Positions 57,116 to 64,000 of a stretch of 64,000 bases of DNA are shown piece after piece (the first letter of the stretch is position 1; each line of letters begins with the position of its first letter). Made by a program: the position numbers and the translations under genes. Under the pieces are notes generated by a model, which saw nothing but the letters and a program-made list of their open reading frames with translations, did not search any database and had not been told where the DNA came from. Origin of the DNA: Ciborinia camelliae (lineage: Eukaryota; Ascomycota; Leotiomycetes; Helotiales; Sclerotiniaceae); assembly GCA_025890175.1 (NCBI GenBank), contig JANPYM010000002.1, positions 1,289,976 to 1,353,975 of the forward strand, in the 5' to 3' direction.

Positions 57116-58076
57116 ATGACTTCAACTCTTCATCCAAAAGCACTTGAGCCTCCGTTCATAACCGTCGAAGGTATTCCCAACTTTCGAGACCTGGGCGGAT
57201 ATCCTCTCGCATCGGGTCCAAATTCCCATTCCGTAAGACAAGGAATTGTCTTTCGTTGTGGCGAGCCTCAAAGAGTTACTGGGAATGGGATTACTACTAT
57301 ACAGCAGTTGGGGATCACTCATATCTATGATTTAAGATCTCAGGATGAGCTTAATAAAAATGCAGCAGCTGGCAGGGGAGGAGTGGTGGAGTGGGAGGGC
57401 TGTCAGCGGGTGTTCGCGCCAGTGTTTCTGGAGCAGGATTACAGCCCCGAGAAAATCGCCATTAGATTTAGGGATTATGCTTCAAAGGGCACCGAAGTAA
57501 GTTTTCTTGAGCTAGAAGCTAAGCAGAGAAAGTATAACTAAATGTTATTTCGAAGGGGTTTACAAGGGCCTATACAGATATCTTACACAATGCTCCAACC
57601 TCATACCGGACTATCCTTCTCCATCTTGCAAACGAACCTTACAAGCCTTTGATTGTTCATTGCACGGCTGGTAAGGATAGAACCGGTGTCCTTTGCGCAT
57701 TGATCCTTTCGCTTTGCGGTGTGGATGATGAAATCGTTGCCCAAGAGTATGCATTGACAAGCATTGGATTGCCGCAAGAATGGAAGGAAGGAATCATCAA
57801 ACATCTAATGGAGCACCCAGCCATTAAAAATGATCATGAAGGGGCAGCGAATTTGATTAGCTCCAAGTATGTCATTACCCCCTTGAGGAACATACGTATC
57901 TGTTGCTAACAAAATCTAGAGCCGAGAACATGCTAGCCACCCTTAAGATGCTACATGAAAAGTTTGGTGGAGCGGAAGGATATGTAATAGAGAAATGTGG
58001 TCTCACGGTTGAGGAAGTAGAAAAGATTCGCAAGAATTTGATCATAGAGTCCCCGGCTGTTCACAGAGTGTCTTAG
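57116..58076 (+). CDS. Protein tyrosine phosphatase, PF13350 type
   Basis: Cysteine-dependent phosphatase of the tyrosine/serine phosphatase family seen in bacteria and fungi. Exons are 57116-57496, 57556-57866 and 57920-58076, giving 282 aa. The N-terminus has the typical GIPNFRDLGGYPL motif (about residues 19-31) and RQGIVFRCGEPQ. Then come ITHIYDLRSQDEL and the catalytic P-loop HCTAGKDRTG (Cys nucleophile and Arg). The C-terminal helices include YALTSIGLPQEW and ATLKMLHEKFGGAEGY. All family elements are present and the gene looks functional. Its substrate may be a phosphoprotein or phosphoinositide; unknown. Confidence 0.9.
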
Positions 58077-58299
58077 AATTTTAGAATAATACTTCGAAAT
58101 CTTTTTTCCATGCGAGAAATTGTCTCTCGAGACTCTACTGCATGTAATGTAAACACGTGACTCTTTCGCTTAGTCTTTTCTTGGAGCTTTGATTCCGAAA
58201 GTGCAACTTAGAATTTTCATCTACTTTAGGGACCCCACGGTTTTTCGTCAACCACCCTCAAATATCTTCTTTCACCAGCTCAATTGAGCCGTCTTTATC

Positions 58300-59568
58300 A
58301 TGAATACTTCTTCAAGATGCCCGAATTTACTCGCGTCTGGGTCAGCTTACGCAAAATCCTTTCTTAACCAAGTACCTTCGCGATCCTTCTCGTCGACCCC
58401 CCCACAAAATGCACGAAGAGCTACCAGAGCAAGGCGGTCGCTGTTCAGGTGGCTTGGCACACAAGGAGAGAACTTCAGAAATCCATTAGAAAACTCATCA
58501 AATTACATGAGCGCCTACAATAATGATGGTAAACTAAAAAGAGTTGTCGAAGCTGCAGAAGATTCAAAGAAACAGGGCAGCTCAAAACCCGCAAGTGAAA
58601 ATGAACCCGATGGGAATGGCAAGAAGGAATTGCCGCCACAGACTATGAGAGATATGCTACCATTCCCAGGCAATCGAAAGTTCATAAGTCAGTCTGTGCT
58701 GAGTGAAGAACTACGAGAGCTCATTTGGACAAGAATCATGCAAGATGCTAGGTCGGTGAGAGAAGTGAGTGCTGAACTTGGAGTCGAAATGAGTCGTGTG
58801 GGTGCAGTCGTACGTCTGAAGGAGATAGAGAAAGAATGGGAGCGATTGGTATGTTTGCAACTTTTCATTTTAAACTCCGACACACTTTATGATGATTTAT
58901 AAAATTCGATTAGTCTTCAAGACAACTACATGGTTACAAAATTATGCATGCGAGCCTCTCTGAAAGTTATATTTATATATGTTTCTATCTTGGATCTGTC
59001 TCAAACCTCGAGCTAATCATCATTATCACAGGGAAAACCTCTTGCAAGGCCATACGCCGACGCTGTTATGTCAATGGTTCCCGTGACTAAGTTAGACCCA
59101 GAGAAGAAACCCCAACACGAATCGATCAATGATCTACCTATTCACGTTGCAACGGGACAACAAATATTCCATCCCACTTCAGAATCGAGACATTTCACGC
59201 GAGAGGATGCTGCGAAGATTTTTGACGAGAAACTTCTCCCTGCAGATAAAAGAATACCACATCCCGAATTGATCGAGATGCACAAAGACTTTAAGGCTGG
59301 GTTGTCCCGAGATGAACGGAAGACGCGACAAGATGCAAGAGATGAAGCGGAATATCAAGTGAGGCAACGTATAGCTGACCGCAAGGCGAAGGAAGAGGCC
59401 ACGATAACGAAAGTTAATACGCCAAGGTGGGAATTCAGAATTAAGGAAATTAATGCTGATGATATTGGTAAAGATGGTAGAGGGGCACAGGGAACAGGCT
59501 GGAGGTATGGAAGGCCTTTGATGGACAGGAAGAGAGGACAAGTGAAGATCCCTACAAGTGTCCAATAA
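58300..59568 (+). CDS. Mitochondrial small ribosomal subunit protein, Bot1p/mS45-like
   Basis: Exons are 58300-58848 and 59032-59568, giving 361 aa. Residues 1-35 form a mitochondrial presequence (Ser/Arg-rich, PSRSFSST). The motif RRSLFRWLGTQGENFRNP followed by NYMSAYN is the start of the Bot1p (PF12298) domain found in fungal mitoribosomal protein mS45 and in the fission-yeast respiration regulator Bot1. The middle has RTIMQDARSVREVSAELGVEMSRV-like helices (here ELIWTRIMQDARSVREVS). The C-terminus is charged and ends WRYGRPLMDRKRGQVKIP. The intron of 183 nt is longer than its neighbours'. It acts in mitochondrial translation by homology. Confidence 0.75.
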
Positions 59569-60293
59569 TGATTTTGAAACTTGATCATAAAATGTACATT
59601 CATGGAGTTTGAGGTTGGGGGTTATCATGACATTAGCGACAATACTGAGCGCGCACTTGTACATTATCTTGTACGATACCAAACTACCAGGAGGATTGAA
59701 GGATTTACATATCCTTTCAGATGTATAAAAAATATCTACTATTACATCTCGAATACCTATACAAGTACTTGACGAACCCTTCGAAGATGCCACTTTTTAT
59801 TTGATGCGATACTCATTATTAGTAGATGTGGATGTCCGATGTAGACATAGATGTAGATGCAAAGGTACAAACAAACAATATTGTTCTTGCCATACTTCAT
59901 AATTATACCTACCTAGTATCTAGTACCTGCTTTATTTGAATGAAGTCTGTCAATCTTTTTCTCTTTTTCTCGAGCTTTAAATTTTTTCGCTTAGTAACCC
60001 TAATGACGCCTAGTGCGGTTTTAAGTCGCGGTGCCTATGATGGTCATATATTTAAGAGGTTCCCGCAGACAAAACGCGACCTGACTTTTTGACTTCACTT
60101 TCTGCCTGATATCAAAGGCCCAAATAAGAATCGACCATAACATCACGTGTTTATCAAAAAAACATCCTCCTCAAGTCTCTTCTTCATCAACATCAACAGA
60201 AATTAAAACTGACTGAAAAATCATTTATATCGATTCGGGGCCCTTCAAAAAATTCTTATTATTTTCCTTTTTTTCTGAATCAACACATTCAAG
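59569..60293. other. Intergenic region upstream of NC2-beta
   Basis: 725 nt with a TACCTACCTAGTA motif at 59907-59919 and a CT-rich leader before 60294. No gene is supported. Confidence 0.45.
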
Positions 60294-62888
60294 ATGTCCG
60301 ACAGAGAATTTTCAAGTAAGTAAAGTGAATATATATATATATCACGTGGTTTGACCCTATGAGAAGTGAATTGAAGGAAAGGTGCTTTTTTGAACAAGTT
60401 GTTCAAGAGATTGTCTTTAAGAAGTTTTATATCTGGCAATCCAAGATCCAATCCTCAACTTCAAACTCATCGAATTCCTCAACCCATATTCAAAATGTCG
60501 GCCTATTGCGATAATGGGAACCCAAGTGCTTCCTTCCTTCTCCTTTAGACTGCTGCATCTTTATTTGAGAATTCAAAGAAATGTAACTAACGCAGCTTCT
60601 TCATAGGTAACGATGATCTATCTCTTCCAAAAGGTAACACTTCTCTCTTTTCCTCAATACTTATTATCATTATTATCCGTAACTATGGACAACGATTGTG
60701 GTTGCTCTTCCCGCGCAAGAGGATTGAGCAAAGCACCAATCCTCACTGGCGACCACAATATATTCTGGGATTCTATGCCATCAGCATCATCATGCAAAAA
60801 ATGCACCGAAGGCCAAATAACAGACTGTATTTCTGCACTTAAACGGTCGAAATCATCAACTACTCTGAAGGCTTCATCCTTTCAGTTCAAAAGATCAGAT
60901 CATTACTATGGTGACTTAGACTCGACTCATATCCCATCGTCATTCTTATATCATCCGTCACCTTATTTGTATAAGAAATACAATTTATCGGCGAAGGCTG
61001 CGGCGCCTATTCCCAATAGAACATCAAGTCTAGCTTTCAAATCCCAGTCCAAGAAATTGAAGAAAATGAGTTCGGGACAGCAGTTTCTGTCAGCTTTATC
61101 TAAAGCTTCTGGCTCCCCCGAAGCTTTGTCTAGTCTGAGCTTACGTCGCAAACATCTCGAACATGTGCAGAAAGTACTGGAAGATATCCGAACTTGGCAC
61201 AAAGAGGTCTCCATATTAATTTCAAGATCACATCCTGAAACACCCAAGGACTGCCACCAAACCAATGTCAATGTTATTAAATTCGAAGATTCGCATCAAC
61301 GGCAAACCCGCTATCTCGAAAGCACATTTATGGATTCTCTACAACAAAACGCTCCATGGGCTCAAGCCTTCAATGGAGCCTACACAGCCCCTCGAAGATA
61401 TACTTCTAGGCCACCTTGTCCTGGATCTAATATTTCTCCTGCCTGGAAGATTGATCCAGTTCCATCCAGTATCTACAAAGCAAAGCCAATACCTAATACT
61501 GGGAACCGACGAAGTTCTCGACCAATACCTAGCCCAAGAGCATCCAGCCTTGGTGCTACGATCGTACCACGACGAAGAAATGCCGTTCGAGGTCGAATCC
61601 TCCCAAAACCAGTCTCCATTGTCTGTCCAACCTTGAAACGGCAGCATTCATATGAAGCACGATTGACAGGAAAAGGCTCTCATGGGAGTACTATTTTCGA
61701 TGATAATTTTGGATGTCACAGTGATCTCAAAAGTACCTTGACCGGTAGAGAGGAGAAAATCAAAATCGATACTCTTCACTCCTCAGCTGCTGTCTTTTCA
61801 CAGACAGAACTCTTCGCCGGTTCACAACACAAACCATTCCAAGTTCCAAAAAGTTCAATACACGAAGACGGACTTCCTCATAGCGGTACCGTCATTAGGC
61901 TTTCCGCAAGACATTCAAGTCTTCAAGCCAGCGAGCCGACCTCTGAATCACCACCTTTGCAAGATGAAGAGGAGGAAGAAAGGTCTCGGTATCATATTGC
62001 ATTTGTACATTCGGCATTGCGAAATTTGGTACCTTTTGAAGTCTCCGAGTACCTCTACAGAATTTCACAATCGCCTGAAACTTCCAATGATTCTGAAGAA
62101 GCTTTTTTAGACAACTTTGCTGTCACGACACCTCCATGTACCCAACCTAGTTCTCATTTCCAGTTTTCTGAGACACTTGGGCAGGATGGATGCTATAGTT
62201 TTGGAAATGATTTCTCCTTGCGGAAAGCCTCGGATAGAGATCCTCCCTTGCAGTCCCCAGATACAGTCGATGCCACGAAAACATGGGCTCCAGGCACAGC
62301 GATCTAGTCGCAATACCCGCCTTACCTGAGAGTTAGCCTTAACTACGCTGCTGTCTTTTTCTTCAAGCACTTTTTGAATTACGTTCTCGAACATTTACTA
62401 ACCCCCTTTCTCTCCAGCGACTGTCCAAAAGATAGTAACCGAAATTCTGCCTGCCAGCTCTGGCCTGGCCTTCGGCAAAGATGCCCGCGATTTGCTTATC
62501 GAATGCTGCGTCGAATTCATCACGCTTATCTCATCCGAAGCAAACGAAATCTCCGAAAAGGAAAGCAAGAAAACTATTGCGTGCGAGCATATTACCAAAG
62601 CGTTGGAACAATTGGGCTTTGGCGAGTACGTTAAGGATATTGTGGAGGTGGCAAGTGAGCATAAGGAACAATTGAAGGTATGATATTTTACTATTCTTCT
62701 TTTACCAAATTGATACAGAAGGGAGTAAAAAGAGGAAGGTGGGTGGGGAGAGGAGAAATGCTAATTAAGCGAAATTTTAGGGAAGAGAGAAGAAAGCAAA
62801 TAAACTCGAACAGTCGGGTCTTACACCAGAACAATTATTGGCAATGCAGGAAGAAGCCTTTAGAGATGCGGCACAACGACATGGTTGA
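60294..62888 (+). CDS. NCB2: Negative cofactor 2 beta (DR1 homologue)
   Basis: Histone-fold subunit of NC2, which with NC2-alpha binds TBP on promoter DNA and represses or tunes RNA polymerase II initiation. Exons are 60294-60315, 60607-60633, 62418-62677 and 62781-62888, giving 138 aa. The tiny first exons encode MSDREFSSNDDLSLPK and the third completes SLPKATVQKIVTEILP, the conserved start of the histone fold. It continues with AFGKDARDLLIECCVEFI and ITKALEQLGFGEYV. The last exon has LTPEQLLAMQEEAFRDA, matching the C-terminal helix. The second intron spans 1784 nt (60634-62417), extremely long here, and encloses another long ORF. The acceptor near 62417 has a good TTACTAACC branch site. The short 5' exons are supported by phase and conservation. 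Confidence 0.85.
60685..62307 (+). CDS. 540-codon ORF nested in an intron of NC2-beta
   Basis: A same-strand frame of 540 aa lying wholly inside the second NC2-beta intron. The frame extends upstream to an ATG at 60613, but that start overlaps NC2-beta exon 2 in another frame, so I prefer ATG 60685 (MDNDCGCSSRARGLS). The protein is Ser/Pro/Arg-rich and mostly disordered, with an acidic run (DEEEEERSRY at about residue 452). A short helical region KHLEHVQKVLEDIRTWHKEVS (residues about 163-183, 20-residue part shown in the frame) has coiled-coil character. No known domain, membrane helix or signal peptide is seen. With 540 codons free of stops it is unlikely to be chance. It may be an independent nested gene or an alternative first exon set. 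Confidence 0.65.
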   Translation: MDNDCGCSSRARGLSKAPILTGDHNIFWDSMPSASSCKKCTEGQITDCISALKRSKSSTTLKASSFQFKRSDHYYGDLDSTHIPSSFLYHPSPYLYKKYNLSAKAAAPIPNRTSSLAFKSQSKKLKKMSSGQQFLSALSKASGSPEALSSLSLRRKHLEHVQKVLEDIRTWHKEVSILISRSHPETPKDCHQTNVNVIKFEDSHQRQTRYLESTFMDSLQQNAPWAQAFNGAYTAPRRYTSRPPCPGSNISPAWKIDPVPSSIYKAKPIPNTGNRRSSRPIPSPRASSLGATIVPRRRNAVRGRILPKPVSIVCPTLKRQHSYEARLTGKGSHGSTIFDDNFGCHSDLKSTLTGREEKIKIDTLHSSAAVFSQTELFAGSQHKPFQVPKSSIHEDGLPHSGTVIRLSARHSSLQASEPTSESPPLQDEEEEERSRYHIAFVHSALRNLVPFEVSEYLYRISQSPETSNDSEEAFLDNFAVTTPPCTQPSSHFQFSETLGQDGCYSFGNDFSLRKASDRDPPLQSPDTVDATKTWAPGTAI

Positions 62889-63316
62889 TTGTTGTGCATC
62901 ATTTCCTTACTTTCTTTCTACTTCTTCGCTAAGATTAGGTTCGAGTTCGAACTGCTAGGGATGGATTGGGGAGTTTTTGGGTCTGCATGCATGGCTGGCT
63001 GGTGGGCGTTTTGATTGGGGGAAACTGGGGGGTGGGGAGGGGATTTTCTTCTTCTTTTCTTTCTTGTTTGTGGATTTGCTGAGCAGAGGATGGGAAAGCA
63101 GTAGGTGGTTGGTTGTTGTTGATGAAGGGGTGATAGTGGAGGTTGTGTAGTGTGTGGCGGTGTGGTGCGTTAGACAGATTGGTATTGTTTGCGGTGAAAG
63201 CTTGCGTGAGCTTTTGCTACGGTGCGCGAAAACGAAGTGGTCATCGTAAATGATATGAGCTTTGTGCTTGAACCTTGAGTCTTTGGAATTCATTACCGGT
63301 GATCGTCATGTGTTGT
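62889..63316. other. Intergenic region after NC2-beta
   Basis: 428 nt, G-rich on the plus strand (gggg, tgggg runs at 62970-63150). The 112-codon minus-strand ORF here is low-complexity and I do not call it. Confidence 0.4.
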
Positions 63317-63787
63317 CTAATTTACGCGAAGGGTGGTGATCAAAGTCACGGGAAGGATAAGTGGGGGGCTGAGATGGACTAGATTAGTCCTCAAGTTTGG
63401 TGAACTGTCATAAGAAATTCCTATAGAAACCGGAAAATCGGATTGTGGAGTTTGAATGAGGGAGTTCGAAATACTACCCCTAGGAATGAATTTCTCTTTC
63501 TCATCCACTATTTTTGTCATCTCTGAGATGGTGACAATCTTGCCAAGTGGCAACCGATCCGCACAACTCGCCCTTGTAGCTATAGCTGTAGCTGAGGCTC
63601 GATGGGCTAATAATGGCAACCTCAACCAATCAGATGACTTTACTTGATAGTCCTCAAAAGACCTGTTGCATACCTGGTTAACAAATATTTTAAACACGTT
63701 AACGTCCATATGGATTCTGGGTGGGGACTTGGAGACAAGAACCTCCTTTTTGTTGATTTCATATGTTGAGATTGGTGATCTTGACAT
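63317..63787 (-). CDS. Hypothetical ORF, 156 aa
   Basis: A single-exon minus-strand frame from an ATG at 63787. The composition is ordinary, with no signal peptide, helix bundle or recognised motif. Directly upstream (63797-63828) are three TATAAAA-like boxes, which is promoter-like. It may be a real small gene, part of a spliced gene, or chance. Confidence 0.3.
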   Translation of the reverse strand: MSRSPISTYEINKKEVLVSKSPPRIHMDVNVFKIFVNQVCNRSFEDYQVKSSDWLRLPLLAHRASATAIATRASCADRLPLGKIVTISEMTKIVDEKEKFIPRGSISNSLIQTPQSDFPVSIGISYDSSPNLRTNLVHLSPPLILPVTLITTLRVN

Positions 63788-64000
63788 GAGATGAGATGAT
63801 ATAAAATGTTATAAAACGATATAAAATGGATCTTGTAGATCTTTGTCAGACGATCATCTATCTCATTTTATCCATTGATACATGCTAGACTAGATGAGAG
63901 CTAGAGCTACGTGAGGTTCGGCTTTCAGGCTGATCGTGGGAGGGATATCAGATTATAGGTATCCTTTATTTGAATACTTCGTTTTTTTTTCTTCTTCAAA
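63788..64000. promoter_or_regulatory. TATA-rich flank at the right edge
   Basis: Three copies of ataaaa-type boxes (gatataaaatg, gttataaaacg, gatataaaatgg) lie within 35 nt. They could drive the minus-strand ORF at 63787. The rest is unremarkable. Confidence 0.35.

Noticed and set aside
60613..60684. Upstream ATG for the nested ORF
   Set aside because: It overlaps NC2-beta exon 2 in another frame, and the added residues are the intron 5' end; ATG 60685 is more plausible.
62955..63293. 112-codon minus-strand ORF after NC2-beta
   Set aside because: Low-complexity Ser/Thr/His/Lys composition arising from a G-rich plus strand; no domain.

Overview
This is nuclear DNA of a filamentous ascomycete. 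The genes are interrupted by many short introns (mostly 47-100 nt) with GT..AG ends and CTAAC/TACTAAC-like branch points. There is no operon structure, and the products are fungal families (SAT4-type rhodopsin domain, DUF7702, fungal P450s, Zn2Cys6 factor, Bot1p/mS45). The AT-leaning intergenic DNA and the family variants look like a Leotiomycete, perhaps Sclerotiniaceae, but that placement is my inference. I saw no tRNA, rRNA, CRISPR array, transposase or reverse transcriptase.

Layout. 0-3 kb: unclear edge ORFs, then a five-exon O-methyltransferase. 3-10 kb: a compact housekeeping block with SWD2 (-), an OAC1-type mitochondrial carrier (+), NCS2/CTU2 (-) and a PTM1/GOST 7-TM protein (+). 10-13 kb: gene-poor, holding a decayed Zn2Cys6 factor. 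13-22 kb: a DUF7702 membrane protein, a long proline/serine-rich protein that must be assembled across an in-frame stop, an SDR oxidoreductase and a DsbA/FrnE-like protein. 22-26 kb: a secreted six-hairpin glycosidase with a broken reading frame and a truncated P450 pseudogene. 26-33 kb: a PFA3-type palmitoyltransferase and a five-exon C2H2 zinc-finger protein. 33-44 kb: an intact P450, a rhodopsin-domain protein with micro-exons, a heavily mutated P450 pseudogene and a 14-TM MFS transporter. 44-52 kb: a tail-anchored UBE2J/Ubc6-type E2, then a lineage-specific stretch with a 1164-aa protein carrying seven 31-residue repeats, a perfect 19-bp hairpin and an orphan single-exon gene. 52-63 kb: PDB1, ATG3, a CCDC97/DUF2052 protein, a tyrosine phosphatase, a mitochondrial ribosomal mS45/Bot1p-like protein and NC2-beta (DR1). 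A 540-codon ORF lies inside an intron of NC2-beta.

The window mixes conserved housekeeping genes (histone methylation, tRNA thiolation, mitochondrial import and pyruvate oxidation, autophagy, ER ubiquitination, TBP repression) with an accessory layer of tailoring enzymes (OMT, SDR, P450s, transporter). Much of that accessory layer is decaying, which suggests loss of secondary-metabolism or detoxification capacity rather than one active cluster. Exon coordinates below were built by hand from splice signals. In the multi-exon models treated as intact, total coding length is divisible by three and conserved motifs cross the junctions.
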